Assembly: GCF_009765825.1 (NCBI RefSeq)
Contig: NZ_LMUR01000018.1
Location: 372,135-436,134, forward strand
Origin: Granulicella sp. L60
GTDB taxonomy: Bacteria > Acidobacteriota > Terriglobia > Terriglobales > Acidobacteriaceae
Reading direction: 5' to 3'
DNA length: 64,000 nt
Each line of letters begins with the position of its first letter. Position 1 is the first letter of the stretch. Below, piece by piece: positions 20,591 through 29,401 of this stretch. The notes below the pieces were generated by a model. The model was not told where the DNA came from, did no database searches, and saw only the letters and a list, made by a program, of their open reading frames with translations. The translations under genes and the position numbers were made by a program.

Positions 20591-21306
20591 TGGCTACGCT
20601 GGACGTTGGCGGATATGTGCTGGCTGGCGGAAAGAGCACGCGCATGGGACGCGATAAGGCTCTGTTGGAGCTCGGCGGCAGGCCGCTGGTGGCGCACGCA
20701 GTCACAAAGCTGCGAAGGATCTGTGCGGAGGTGAATATCCTGAGCAGCCGGGAGGAGCTGACAGAATATGCTCCGATTGTGCGCGATCTGCATGAGGGCT
20801 GTGGGCCGATGGGGGGGCTGGAGGCGGCGTTCGCGCATTCGCAGCATGAGTGGAATTTATTTATGCCCGTGGATGCGCCATTTCTGCCATCTGCATTTCT
20901 GGAGCGGTGGGTGCGAGGCGTGGTCGGAAGTAAGGAGCGGGGGACACGTGTGGCGCTGTTTACGGTAGGAGGGGTGGCACAGCCTCTGTTTTGTCTCTTG
21001 CACCGGCAGGTCGGGCCGTCTGTACTTGGTGCGATGCACGGCGGGCAATATAAGGTGTTTCCTGTACTGCAGGGAGCGGCGTTGGATCTAGCAGCGCGCC
21101 AAGGAGTGGCTCCCGATAAGGCTTTTCTCAATACGATTTGGGAGGAGAGCGTCGAAGAGTTGGGTAGTGTTGGAGCCAACGGGATTGAGCCGTGGAGAGC
21201 AATCTCAGAGGCACAACGAGCAGCGGTGCATCGGTGGTTTTCTAACCTGAATACGCCGGAGGAGTTTGCCGATGCGGGGCTGCATCTGGATGCATTGGAT
21301 ACTTAG
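20590..21306 (+). CDS. mobA: Molybdenum cofactor guanylyltransferase MobA
   Basis: A 238-residue nucleotidyltransferase that attaches GMP to molybdopterin. The N-terminal GTP-binding motif is YVLAGGKSTRMGRDKALLEL, and the metal-binding region is VDAPFLP. It is slightly longer than the E. coli protein (about 194 residues), with an extra C-terminal segment ending HLDALDT. It overlaps the dipeptidase stop by one base. No other molybdenum-cofactor genes are in the window. Confidence 0.93.
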   Translation: MATLDVGGYVLAGGKSTRMGRDKALLELGGRPLVAHAVTKLRRICAEVNILSSREELTEYAPIVRDLHEGCGPMGGLEAAFAHSQHEWNLFMPVDAPFLPSAFLERWVRGVVGSKERGTRVALFTVGGVAQPLFCLLHRQVGPSVLGAMHGGQYKVFPVLQGAALDLAARQGVAPDKAFLNTIWEESVEELGSVGANGIEPWRAISEAQRAAVHRWFSNLNTPEEFADAGLHLDALDT

Positions 21307-21374
21307 AAAGGTCGATGGGGTACGCTTAAGGTGCATTGTCAGATGATCATTCGTTGATTGCGGGAGTTGCTGCT

Positions 21375-22295
21375 ATGGCTGAGCCGGATAACAAGACAGA
21401 GGAACAAACGACTGCTACCGACGCCGACACTCCCTTGATCGAGGGGATATCGGAAGACGTGTCTCCGATGGTTGGCGAGTTTATGGAGCAGGCAGCCCAG
21501 CAGAATGAGGCTGCGGCCGATGCTGTGCTGGATGTCAAGAACAAGCCCGGGCCCTATATCGCGTTCGAGCATGTATATAAGGCCTTCGGCGACTTCGTTG
21601 TGCTGGAAGACGTAAGTTTCTGGGTCTTGCCCGGGGAAACACTTTGCATCCTGGGACGAAGCGGCGTGGGCAAGTCGGTCTCCCTGCAAATGTTGATGGG
21701 ATTTTTGAAGCCTGACAAGGGAACGATCCAGGTGGCTGGAGAGAATATCTGTGGCTTCAGCGAGAGCGAGTTGCAGGCGATTCGGCGGAAGGTGACGATG
21801 GTCTTCCAGAATGGCGCGCTATTCGATTCGATCTCGGTGGGCGAGAACGTCGCGTTTCCAATGCGCGAGCGTGGCGAGATGGCGGAGGACCAAATTCTCC
21901 AAGTAGTGAAGGGGCTGTTGGAGATGGTGGGGGTCGCCGGGATGGAGGGGTTGTTGCCATCGGACCTTTCGACGGGAATGAAACGCTCGGTGGCAATTGC
22001 GAGGGCGTTGGCGTCGCAGCCGGAGGCGGTGCTGTACGACGAGCCGACGACGATGGTGGACCCGCTGATGGCGCATCTGCTTGGAGACCTGATCCAGCGT
22101 CTGAAGCAGCAGTTGCATCTGACCAGCATCGTGGTGACGCATGATATGCGGTTGGCGAAGAAGCTGGCTGACCGGGTGGTGTTTCTAAGCGCCGGCAAGG
22201 CAATCTTCTTTGGAACGATGGAGGAGATGGAGAAGAGCCAGGATCCCGTGTTGCAGGAATTTCTCAGTCTCGATGAGCTTGTGACGCCGGTTTAG
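21375..22295 (+). CDS. ABC transporter ATP-binding protein, MlaF-like
   Basis: A 306-residue cytoplasmic ATPase of the Mla/Ttg2A phospholipid-transport type. Walker A GRSGVGKS, Q-loop MVFQNGALFDS, signature LSTGMKR (altered from LSGGQ, as usual in MlaF), Walker B AVLYDEPTTMVDP, and the H-loop VTHDMRLA. The open frame reaches a TTG at 21336, but the ATG at 21375 has GGGAG at the right distance and is chosen. Before the ATPase core there is an acidic extension of about 50 residues not found in E. coli MlaF. MlaE and MlaD partners are absent from this window. Confidence 0.88.
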   Translation: MAEPDNKTEEQTTATDADTPLIEGISEDVSPMVGEFMEQAAQQNEAAADAVLDVKNKPGPYIAFEHVYKAFGDFVVLEDVSFWVLPGETLCILGRSGVGKSVSLQMLMGFLKPDKGTIQVAGENICGFSESELQAIRRKVTMVFQNGALFDSISVGENVAFPMRERGEMAEDQILQVVKGLLEMVGVAGMEGLLPSDLSTGMKRSVAIARALASQPEAVLYDEPTTMVDPLMAHLLGDLIQRLKQQLHLTSIVVTHDMRLAKKLADRVVFLSAGKAIFFGTMEEMEKSQDPVLQEFLSLDELVTPV

Positions 22296-22596
22296 GCGGC
22301 GATGCGTGAGGTGTCCAAAGACTGTTGTGTCTGGCGTTGGGGTGTTGTGAGCCTGGACTGCAAACCTTTGCACCATATTGCCAAGGTGGAGTTGGCGACG
22401 TATGCTTCATATGGTGCGGGTGTATTTCTGATTCGTGGGGCCTTGTTCAACCAGAGATGAAGGTTTGCGAAAACATTGTTTTGATCGTGTTTCCACTGTA
22501 TTAGTTTAATTTCAATCGGTGGCGTTTCGTGAGCTTTATCGGGCATCTTACCGATTACTGTGAATTAAAGAGTGATCCAGTTGAAAGGCGTTCGCC
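22296..22596. other. Intergenic region upstream of the sugar transferase
   Basis: 301 bases without a credible gene. A weak promoter candidate is TTGTTT (22476-22481) with TATTAG 17 bases downstream (22499-22504). The stretch around 22470-22520 is AT-rich. Nothing else recognisable. Confidence 0.4.
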
Positions 22597-24111
22597 ATGG
22601 CGACACCGGACTACCTGCAGCAGGTAATCGTTTCGGGTAGAAAACACGTAGGGAGAGGCAAGCGGGGCTCGAGAGCGAACACTGGTTTGTTCCGCCGTCC
22701 CTCGGTGACCAGTACAGTCTGGGCTACGCTGGATATGCTGACTGTGGCGGTAGCGGCAATACTAGCCTTACGCTTCCGTGTGGATACGCCATCTACGGTC
22801 TCTACGTTGCATATTGTTCCCCATCTCATCCATTCGTCTCCAAAGCTTCTAATCTTTTATGTCGTCTGGTTTGGCGTGTGCTTAATATTTTTCACACGCT
22901 CGTATGGACTGTATGGATCGATCCAACTCTTCAGCGGGCTGCACGAGCAGAGAATGACGATGCAGGCGACACTGACCTCCGGGCTTCTTCTGTGCGGCAC
23001 GCTGTATCTGTCGAATGGGGAGGCCATCTCCCGCATCGTGATCGCCCTGATGGTTGTGTTTACGATGACGCTGCTCTGCCTCCGGCGCGCACTCTGGCGA
23101 CGGATGGTCTATCGAAAGTTTCGGGCTGGGATCGAGACGCGTAACGTGCTGATTATAGGTGCGGGACGTGTCGGCCATGCGCTGCGAAATCATATCGATA
23201 CCCTGCAGCATCTGGGATTTCGGTTCAAGGGATTTGTTGCCTTGACGGAGCGCGAGGCCGAGTCTGGCGATGCGGATGTGATCGGCGACGTGCGGAACTG
23301 TCTATCGCTGGCACGTTCGCTGTTTGTGGACGAGATCTTCTTTTCGGTGCCAGCGGAGAGGAAGCTCGTGATCGGGATGGTGGAAGAGGCGCGCGTAGCA
23401 GGGATCGATGTCCGTGTGGTGCCGGATATGTACGACGGTCTAGCCTGGAACGCTAGGGTCGAGTATGTCGGACAGTTTCCGACGATTCCGCTGCATCGAC
23501 GGGACTTTCCTATTGGCGCGTTTCTGGTGAAGCGAACGCTGGATACCACGATTGCGTCGATCGGGCTGCTGGTGGCTGCACCGATGATGCTTGCAATCGC
23601 GCTTGCGATCCGGATGGACTCAAAGGGTGCGATCTTTTATCGGGCGCAGCGGATCGGACGCAAGGGGCGGACCTTCTCCTGCTTCAAGTTCCGCACCATG
23701 GTTGAGAACGCGGACAAGCTAAAGGCGGACCTGGAACATATGAATGAGCGCGACAGCGTGCTCTTCAAGATCGCCAAAGACCCGCGTATTACACGCGTGG
23801 GAAGAGTGTTGCGGAAGTACTCGCTGGACGAGTTGCCGCAGTTCTATAACGTTCTGAAAGGGGACATGAGTCTGGTGGGTCCACGGCCCCCAATGGCGTC
23901 CGAGGTGGAGCAGTATGATCTGGCTCATCTGCGGCGGCTAGATGTACTGCCTGGCATTACGGGCCTGTGGCAGGTGGAGGCCAGGCAGGATCCTTCATTT
24001 GATAGCTATATCTCTCTGGATACAGCCTATGTGGAGAACTGGAATTTGATGATGGATCTGAGGATTCTGGCTCGTACCGTGGGTGTTGTGTTGAGCGGGA
24101 CGGGTTCGTAA
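22597..24111 (+). CDS. Exopolysaccharide polyprenyl glycosylphosphotransferase (WbaP/WcaJ-like)
   Basis: A 504-residue membrane enzyme that transfers a hexose-1-phosphate to undecaprenyl phosphate, the first step in building an exopolysaccharide repeat unit. The N-terminal half has several hydrophobic segments (about residues 40-165) and a nucleotide-binding-like CoA domain (NVLIIGAGRVGHAL). The C-terminal catalytic domain carries the family signature KFRTMVENAD, SLDELPQFYNVLKGDMSLVGPRP and PGITGLWQVEAR. No sugar-synthesis cluster surrounds it; the next gene is nadE, 13 bases downstream. Confidence 0.94.
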   Translation: MATPDYLQQVIVSGRKHVGRGKRGSRANTGLFRRPSVTSTVWATLDMLTVAVAAILALRFRVDTPSTVSTLHIVPHLIHSSPKLLIFYVVWFGVCLIFFTRSYGLYGSIQLFSGLHEQRMTMQATLTSGLLLCGTLYLSNGEAISRIVIALMVVFTMTLLCLRRALWRRMVYRKFRAGIETRNVLIIGAGRVGHALRNHIDTLQHLGFRFKGFVALTEREAESGDADVIGDVRNCLSLARSLFVDEIFFSVPAERKLVIGMVEEARVAGIDVRVVPDMYDGLAWNARVEYVGQFPTIPLHRRDFPIGAFLVKRTLDTTIASIGLLVAAPMMLAIALAIRMDSKGAIFYRAQRIGRKGRTFSCFKFRTMVENADKLKADLEHMNERDSVLFKIAKDPRITRVGRVLRKYSLDELPQFYNVLKGDMSLVGPRPPMASEVEQYDLAHLRRLDVLPGITGLWQVEARQDPSFDSYISLDTAYVENWNLMMDLRILARTVGVVLSGTGS

Positions 24112-24124
24112 GCGTTAGACTTGA

Positions 24125-25819
24125 ATGGTGAAGATAGCACTTGCCCAGATCAACCCGACGGTAGGGGACTTTGCCGGGAATGCCAGGAAGATTCTTGAAT
24201 ATGCGTCCCGTGCACAGGAGCTGGGTGTGGCGCTGGTAGTCTTTCCAGAGCTTGCCGTGTGTGGGTATCCGCCGGCTGATCTGCTGGAGAAGGCGGCGTT
24301 TGTTGAACGTGCTGGGCAGGTCGCCGATGAGATCGCGGAGTGGACCATTGGTGCGGGTAGACCGGCGATTCTATGTGGGACGGTGATGCCGAGAAGCGCA
24401 GATGAGGGTAAGCAGGTGAAGAACGTCGCCGTGTTGCTGAGCGGGGGCAAGATTAGCTTTGTGCAGCAGAAGATGCTGCTTCCTTTCTACGATGTGTTCG
24501 ATGAACAGAGGTACTTTGAGCCGGCTGCGGAGCAGACGCTGACATGTGTCGATGGAGAGCCGCTGGCGATCACGATCTGCGAAGACGCGTGGAACGATAA
24601 GGGCTTCTGGCCACGCCAGATGTATACGGTCGACCCGGTGGAACGGCTGATGGAAGAGTGGGAGAAGCAGCCGCAGGAGCTTGCGGGAAAACCTCGGATT
24701 ATCCTGAACATCTCGGCATCACCTTACTGGCAGGGAAAGCCGCAGGTACGGCAGAAGATGCTGGCGGCGCTGGCGAAGCGGCATGGGGCGTATGTCGCGA
24801 TGGTGAACCAGGTGGGGGGAAATGACAGTCTGGTGTTTGATGGATCTTCGCTGGGGATTGGACCGGATGGCGAGGTGAAGGTGCGGGCGGCTTCGTTCGC
24901 CGAGGATCTGGTGGTCTTTGATACGGATGGTGGCGGCGCGAAGGGCGAGAGTCAGAACGACGCTGAGGCGAAGGACGAGGTCGCAGAGATGTGGGGCGCG
25001 CTCGTGCTGGGGACTCGGGATTATGTGCGGAAGTGCGGGTTCAGTAAGGCGTTGGTGGGGCTGAGCGGCGGGATCGACTCGGCTCTGGTGGCGGCGATTG
25101 CGGTGGAGGCTTTAGGGGCGGAGAACGTCGTTGGCGTGGGAATGCCGACGGAGTACTCGTCGCTGGGGTCGATCGACGATGCGCGAAAGCTGGCGAAGAA
25201 CCTTGGAATTCGGTTCGAGTTGCTGCCGATCCACGATGTGTTCGCACAGTTTCAGCAGGTCTTGAAGCCTTTGTTCGCGGGGACGTCGTTTGGACTGGCG
25301 GAGGAGAATCTGCAGCCGAGGATTCGTGGAACGCTGCTGATGGCGTTGTCGAACAAGTTTGGAGCGTTGGTGCTGACGACTGGCAACAAGAGCGAGATGT
25401 CGACCGGGTACTGCACTCTGTATGGCGATATGGTCGGGGCGCTGGCGGTGATCGGCGATGTGATGAAGCTGAAGGTGTATGCGCTGAGCCGGTATGTGAA
25501 TCGGGTGAAGGAGACGATTCCGTGGGCGACGATCGAGAAGCCTCCTTCGGCGGAGTTGCGGCCGGAGCAGTTGGATACGGACTCGCTGCCGCCGTATGAG
25601 GTGCTGGATCCGATCCTTGAGGCGTATGTGGAGCGGTACTGCTCGGCGGAGGAGATTGCCGAGGAACAAGGTGTTGATGTTGGGTTGGTGCGATCGGTGC
25701 TGAAGCTGGTGGAGCGGAGCGAATATAAGCGTCAGCAAGCTGCTCCGGTGTTGAAAGTTACCAAAAAATCATTTGGCATGGGCCGGCGATTTCCCATTGC
25801 GGTCAAGGTTCAGGTGTAA
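24125..25819 (+). CDS. nadE: Glutamine-dependent NAD+ synthetase
   Basis: A 564-residue two-domain enzyme converting deamido-NAD to NAD+. N-terminal nitrilase-type glutaminase: Glu in VFPELAVCGYP, Lys in QQKMLLPFYDVFDE and Cys in ITICEDAWND form the catalytic triad. C-terminal ATP pyrophosphatase with the P-loop GLSGGIDSALVAAI and the TTGNKSEMSTGYCTLYGDM segment. The start is ATG, 13 bases after the preceding stop, so the two genes are probably co-transcribed. Essential housekeeping function. Confidence 0.96.
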   Translation: MVKIALAQINPTVGDFAGNARKILEYASRAQELGVALVVFPELAVCGYPPADLLEKAAFVERAGQVADEIAEWTIGAGRPAILCGTVMPRSADEGKQVKNVAVLLSGGKISFVQQKMLLPFYDVFDEQRYFEPAAEQTLTCVDGEPLAITICEDAWNDKGFWPRQMYTVDPVERLMEEWEKQPQELAGKPRIILNISASPYWQGKPQVRQKMLAALAKRHGAYVAMVNQVGGNDSLVFDGSSLGIGPDGEVKVRAASFAEDLVVFDTDGGGAKGESQNDAEAKDEVAEMWGALVLGTRDYVRKCGFSKALVGLSGGIDSALVAAIAVEALGAENVVGVGMPTEYSSLGSIDDARKLAKNLGIRFELLPIHDVFAQFQQVLKPLFAGTSFGLAEENLQPRIRGTLLMALSNKFGALVLTTGNKSEMSTGYCTLYGDMVGALAVIGDVMKLKVYALSRYVNRVKETIPWATIEKPPSAELRPEQLDTDSLPPYEVLDPILEAYVERYCSAEEIAEEQGVDVGLVRSVLKLVERSEYKRQQAAPVLKVTKKSFGMGRRFPIAVKVQV

Positions 25820-25854
25820 TAGAGGTGCTGTGCGCGGATAGCGGCGGCGGAGGG

Positions 25855-26955
25855 ATGGTTTCTTTGAAGAGTTCACTTTTGATGTTGACGGGATTGGCGG
25901 CTGCTCTGAGTGTTACCGCCGTGGCGGGAGCGCAGGCGGGTGCGGGAACGGCGGCAGGTGCCGCGGGTACGGGAGCGGCTCAGCAGGCTCCGGCTGGCGG
26001 GGCACAGCAGCAGCCTCAGGCCCTGCAGCTCCAGAACCTTGGACAGACGACCAAGGCCGATCCGTTTCCTCCGGTGAATCAGAAGTACTTTACGGCGACT
26101 TCGCCTTCGGTGGATACGGTCAACGCGTTCCTGAAGTCGCTCTGGGGCTATGACTCGAACCGCATCTGGCGGGTCGAGGCGATCCAGACGACCCCGGCTC
26201 CGAGCGTGAGCAAGGTGGTGGTGTTCGTCTCCGACCGTTCGCCGAACGCCAAGGTGCAGCCGACTGCGTTCTTCGTGACGCCGGACGGGAAGCATGCGAT
26301 TGCGGGCGATGCGGTAATTCCGTTTGGCGCTACGCCGTTTGCGGAGATCCGCAAGACGCTGCAGGATCATGCCGATGGCGCGACGCGCGGTGCGACCAGC
26401 AAGGACTTCATGCTGGTTGAGTTCGCCGACCTCCAGTGCCCGCACTGCAAGGATGCGCAGAGCACGATGGAGCAGCTGGTGAAGGACTTCCCGAACGCGC
26501 GCGTGGTCTACCAGAGCTTTCCGCTGGTGGATCTGCATCCGCTTGCGTTCAAGGCTTCGGCCTACGGCTACTGCGTGCAGAAGCAGAAGAACGACGCGTA
26601 CTTCGTCTACGCGGCGGCGGTGTTCGATAACCAGGCTGCTCTGACTCCGGAGACCGGAGACCAGACGCTGAAGGATGCCGTGACCAAGGCCGGTCTGGAT
26701 CCCGCGGCGATCGATGCTTGTGCGGCGACACCGGCGATCAAGGACCAGGTGAATGCGTCGATCAAGCTGGCCAAGGATGTGGGCGTGGACCAGACTCCGA
26801 TGATCGCGGTGAACGGGCATGTGCTGCCTCTGGCTGGCATTCCTTACGAGACGCTGAAGAACGTGATCTCGTTCCAGGCGACTCTGGACGGCGTGAGCAC
26901 GGGTGCGACAGGGCCGGCGGTCGGTATTGCGAATCCTCCTGCTTTGAAGAAGTAG
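25855..26955 (+). CDS. Secreted DsbA-family thiol protein
   Basis: A 366-residue exported thioredoxin-fold protein. ATG at 25855 is chosen because GGAGGG precedes it and a signal peptide follows directly (about residues 1-26); the frame begins earlier at a GTG but lacks support. After the signal there is an Ala/Gly/Gln-rich linker (30-60). A domain of about 80 residues (80-165, ending FGATPF) follows, and then the thioredoxin fold, with active site CPHC at residues 195-198 and the cis-Pro loop DQTPMIAV. It is probably a periplasmic disulfide oxidoreductase. The extra N-terminal domain may be a dimerisation or substrate domain, as in DsbC/G; this is inferred. Confidence 0.88.
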   Translation: MVSLKSSLLMLTGLAAALSVTAVAGAQAGAGTAAGAAGTGAAQQAPAGGAQQQPQALQLQNLGQTTKADPFPPVNQKYFTATSPSVDTVNAFLKSLWGYDSNRIWRVEAIQTTPAPSVSKVVVFVSDRSPNAKVQPTAFFVTPDGKHAIAGDAVIPFGATPFAEIRKTLQDHADGATRGATSKDFMLVEFADLQCPHCKDAQSTMEQLVKDFPNARVVYQSFPLVDLHPLAFKASAYGYCVQKQKNDAYFVYAAAVFDNQAALTPETGDQTLKDAVTKAGLDPAAIDACAATPAIKDQVNASIKLAKDVGVDQTPMIAVNGHVLPLAGIPYETLKNVISFQATLDGVSTGATGPAVGIANPPALKK

Positions 26956-26985
26956 TCTCTCGTTCCTGAATTTACTTTTTATCTG

Positions 26986-27027
26986 CTCTCCGCACTGAGA
27001 TTGCTTCGGTGCGGAGAGTTTCGTTTT
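26986..27027 (+). terminator. Rho-independent terminator after the DsbA-like gene
   Basis: A 10-bp perfect stem CTCTCCGCAC/GTGCGGAGAG (26986-26995 and 27009-27018) with a 13-base loop, followed by TTTCGTTTTGG. It is about 30 bases after the stop. Confidence 0.7.
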
Positions 27028-27452
27028 GGCACCCGCCGGGTCCATGTCTGGTTGGGTTCTGCTTGCTTGGGCTTCGGTCGTGGGGTACCCCTCCCCCTGG
27101 GGGGTAGGGGTGGCTAAGTTGTTCCTTTTCTGCATTTTGCGATTTCCACAGGCTGCAAAATATTCATTACAGATGGGTTAGAGGTAAAAATTTGTTTCTA
27201 AAGGGGTTAGGCTGCGGAGGCGCTTTTGAGGGCTCGTTTAAGTCTCTATATCCAGTATAGAGGTTGGAGGGAAACTACTACGCCACGTGATTTCCCTTGT
27301 CTGGCGCGGGTTTTGGTGGGTTTTGGGGTTGACAGGGTTTGGGGCGGGTTGGGGAGGACAGGCAACGGCAAAGGCAATATTTTGTCGCTTCGGCTTCGCC
27401 TTTCGCTCCGGCCTTCGGCAGAGTGGAGGCCGCTTCGCGGCGGGTCTTAGAC

Positions 27453-27470
27453 GCGAGGCTAAAGCCTCGC
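27453..27470. repeat. Short dispersed hairpin (GCGAGGC-TAAA-GCCTCGC)
   Basis: A perfect 7-bp stem with a 4-base loop in non-coding DNA, near a CGGCTTCGCCTTTCGC-like stretch. This form of small intergenic hairpin is common in Terriglobia genomes; I recall the type, but copies could not be counted here. Confidence 0.5.
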
Positions 27471-27518
27471 TCTACCTCAACAGCAACTACAATAGCGACT
27501 ACAAAGGCAACGACAACA

Positions 27519-27694
27519 GCAGATCCCTACGGGATGACAAACAAAAAGGCAAACAACGGCAAGGGCAAAAGCAAAAGCAAAAGCAAGGGCAAAAGCAAAA
27601 GCAAGGGCAAAAGCAAAAGCAAGGGCAAAAGCAAAAGCAAAAGCAAGGGCAAAAGCAAGGGCAAGGGCAGATCCCTGCGGGATGATAAGCAAAA
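27519..27694. repeat. Hexanucleotide microsatellite flanked by direct repeats
   Basis: Positions 27561-27668 hold 18 consecutive hexamers of two forms, AAAAGC and AAGGGC, in an irregular order (G AAA G AA G AA G AAA G A G G, where A is AAAAGC and G is AAGGGC). On either side is a 28-base imperfect direct repeat (27519-27546 and 27667-27694, three mismatches) containing the palindrome ATCCCT(A/G)CGGGAT. In one frame the block would read Lys-Gly/Lys-Ser, in another Gln/Gly-rich, and on the minus strand Leu-rich; none is supported as coding. Confidence 0.85.
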
Positions 27695-27787
27695 GGGACG
27701 AAGCGGAGGGCGGTTTACACCTAATCTCACTGTCGCGTATTGTCTCTTCCATCTATTTTGAAGAGCCTGGGGCGGAGGTTTTGGATC

Positions 27788-28321
27788 ATGGCAAAGATCG
27801 TTTACGAATTGAACCAGTCCCTGGATGGCTACGTCGACCATCTGGCAATTGGTAGGCCCGGCCCGGCAGTCTTTAGTCACTTTATAGAGCATGTGCGCGA
27901 CCTGACGGGCATGGTGTACGGTCGCCGCATGTACGAGATCATGCGTTATTGGGACGACGACCTTCCGGAATGGGACACGGAGGACCACGAATTTGCGGCG
28001 GCGTGGCGAAGCAAGCCGAAGTGGGTCGTGTCGCACACGTTGAAGTCGGTCGGACCCAACGCCACACTTGTTGAGGATGACCACGAGGCGGCGATACGTG
28101 GGCTGAAGGCGCAGCAAGTCGGGGAGATCGAAGTTGCCGGACCAGACCTGGCAGGAAGCCTGACCAACCTTGGTCTTATTGATGAGTATCGACTCTACCT
28201 CCACCCTGTCGTGCTTGGCCGCGGCAAGCCATACTTCACCGGCCCTCGGCCGCGGCTCCGCTTTGTTGCCAGCGATCACATTGCCGACGACGTGATTCGG
28301 TTGACGTACGTTCCTGCTTAG
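27788..28321 (+). CDS. Dihydrofolate reductase / RibD C-terminal family protein
   Basis: A 177-residue cytoplasmic protein of the RibD C-terminal/DHFR-like reductase family. The start is ATG at 27788 (MAKIVYELNQSLDGYVDHL) with GGAGG ten bases upstream; the 16 codons before it in the open frame are not supported. Features include LDGYVD at the N terminus, VYGRRMYEIMRYW, and the C-terminal LVLGRGKPYF-like turn written VVLGRGKPYF. Family members reduce a dinucleotide-dependent substrate (riboflavin precursors or pterins). No riboflavin genes are adjacent, so the role is open. Confidence 0.85.
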   Translation: MAKIVYELNQSLDGYVDHLAIGRPGPAVFSHFIEHVRDLTGMVYGRRMYEIMRYWDDDLPEWDTEDHEFAAAWRSKPKWVVSHTLKSVGPNATLVEDDHEAAIRGLKAQQVGEIEVAGPDLAGSLTNLGLIDEYRLYLHPVVLGRGKPYFTGPRPRLRFVASDHIADDVIRLTYVPA

Positions 28322-28623
28322 CTTTTGGGGGCGGTTGCGGTGGTGCCAGTGCGCATTCAGAAGACTCGCACACCGGCTAACTCATGGGTCCCACAAGGGA
28401 TCTTATGTTGGCATCCATTCACTCGTGTCCGGGTGGTATCGACCTATAGCACGATGCGGAACCGTTCGGGTGTGGTGCGAGATGAGGTGAAAGTATTGGC
28501 ACGTTGAGCGTATGGCAGGTCCTTCGACTGCGCCTCTCGCGATGAAACTGCGAGAGGCTTCGCTCAGGATGACGCTTTCTATAGCCATCCATCACTTCCG
28601 CTTAGGCTAGATGTCGATACTCT
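28322..28623. other. Intergenic region holding dispersed repeat copy 1
   Basis: 302 bases with no gene. The right half (28446-28621) is the first copy of a ~150-bp repeat whose second copy starts at 31206, including the tail GCTAGATGTCGATACT. The left part holds nothing recognisable. Confidence 0.55.
28446..28621. repeat. Dispersed intergenic repeat, copy 1
   Basis: The core 28446-28595 is very similar to 31206-31356. The strongest block (28515-28572) contains the stem CCTCTCGC/GCGAGAGG with a 9-base loop. The shared 16-base tail is at 28606-28621. Direct orientation relative to copy 2. Confidence 0.85.
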
Positions 28624-29322
28624 CTAGTGTTCGTCTTTGGTGGTTTTGTTGTTGGTGTTGATCTGGTAGGGCTTCTCGTCGACTCGCTGGTTGTAGCGGA
28701 TGTTGGTGTAGGTGGCGGTGCGGTAGTCGTCGGAGGGCATGTAGAAGACCTGCTTGAGGGAGACGCCGCGGACGGGATCGACCCAGATGGTGATGTGGGT
28801 GCAGTTTTTGCGGATCTCGGGGTCTTTGGGGACGAGGTCCATCTTGGCGGTTTCGACGCCGTTGATGGTCTCGGGGCCGAGGTCGGAGATGGTCCATGCC
28901 TTCATGAGTTCGGAGCCGCTTCCGCCGAAGCCGAGGGTGAGGAAGCTTTCGATCTGGTCGCCTTTGGAGCGGACGGTGGTGAGGTGGTTGGTGGGGACGT
29001 CGTAGAGGCGCAGGAGGCCGGAGCGGTACTCGATGAGTTTGACTGAGGGGGAGACCATCTTTGCGCCCATGACGGTCTTGCCGGACTCTTTGCGGAAGTA
29101 GATGGTGCCGGACTGCTGGGTGGTGACCTGTTTGACGACCTTTTCGTAGAGGTCCCACTCGAAGTTAGCTTCGACGGATTGGAATTTGGCGCTGGCGGCG
29201 TCCATCTGGCGGAGGACCTCGTCGAGGTGGCCGGGTTTCTGCTGGGCGATGGCGGGGACGGTGAGGCAGAGAACGCTGGTGGAGAAGAGGAGCGATGCGG
29301 CGATGCGGCGGATGGAAGTCAT
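28624..29322 (-). CDS. Outer-membrane lipoprotein carrier/sorting protein (LolA-like)
   Basis: A 232-residue periplasmic protein with a signal peptide ending in VPAIAQQ. The pattern of a half-open beta-barrel is suggested by FEWDLYEKVVKQVTTQQSGTIYFRKESGK and alternating strands such as WVDPVRGVSLKQVFY, as in LolA/LolB-like lipoprotein-sorting proteins (the family also includes the DUF1571-like group). It is the last gene of a minus-strand set serS, membrane protein, this gene (79-base gap). It probably carries a lipid or lipoprotein across the periplasm, but no LolB or LolCDE is in the window. Confidence 0.72.
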   Translation of the reverse strand: MTSIRRIAASLLFSTSVLCLTVPAIAQQKPGHLDEVLRQMDAASAKFQSVEANFEWDLYEKVVKQVTTQQSGTIYFRKESGKTVMGAKMVSPSVKLIEYRSGLLRLYDVPTNHLTTVRSKGDQIESFLTLGFGGSGSELMKAWTISDLGPETINGVETAKMDLVPKDPEIRKNCTHITIWVDPVRGVSLKQVFYMPSDDYRTATYTNIRYNQRVDEKPYQINTNNKTTKDEH

Positions 29323-29401
29323 AGATCGGGTGCTCCGGATTTCGGTGGTACGGGTGCTGCCGGTGCTTCAGGGGAGTTAGATGCCGGGTGTGGGGCTGGC
29401 G

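Larger units (their letters stand above)
26956..27787. other. Repeat-rich intergenic island
   Basis: 832 bases without a convincing gene. It contains a terminator (26986-27027), a GC-rich near-palindrome around 27084-27112, small hairpins at 27244-27262 and 27453-27470, and the hexamer microsatellite (27561-27668). Every frame of the repeat block is open on both strands simply because of its 6-base period; none of these frames has a ribosome site or a recognisable protein. I therefore annotate no CDS here. Confidence 0.6.

Noticed and set aside
22292..22546. 84-aa minus-strand ORF in the gap after the MlaF-like gene
   Set aside because: No ribosome site, no recognisable domain, and it overlaps the likely promoter region.
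27519..27694. CRISPR array
   Set aside because: Repeats are six bases, contiguous and without spacers.
27339..27761. 140-aa Lys/Ser/Gly-rich ORF over the hexamer block
   Set aside because: Open only because of the repeat period; no ribosome site, and the flanks look like intergenic repeats.
27527..28279. 250-aa Leu-rich minus-strand ORF
   Set aside because: Antisense to the DHFR-like gene and the microsatellite; the Leu/Pro run is the translation of the repeat.
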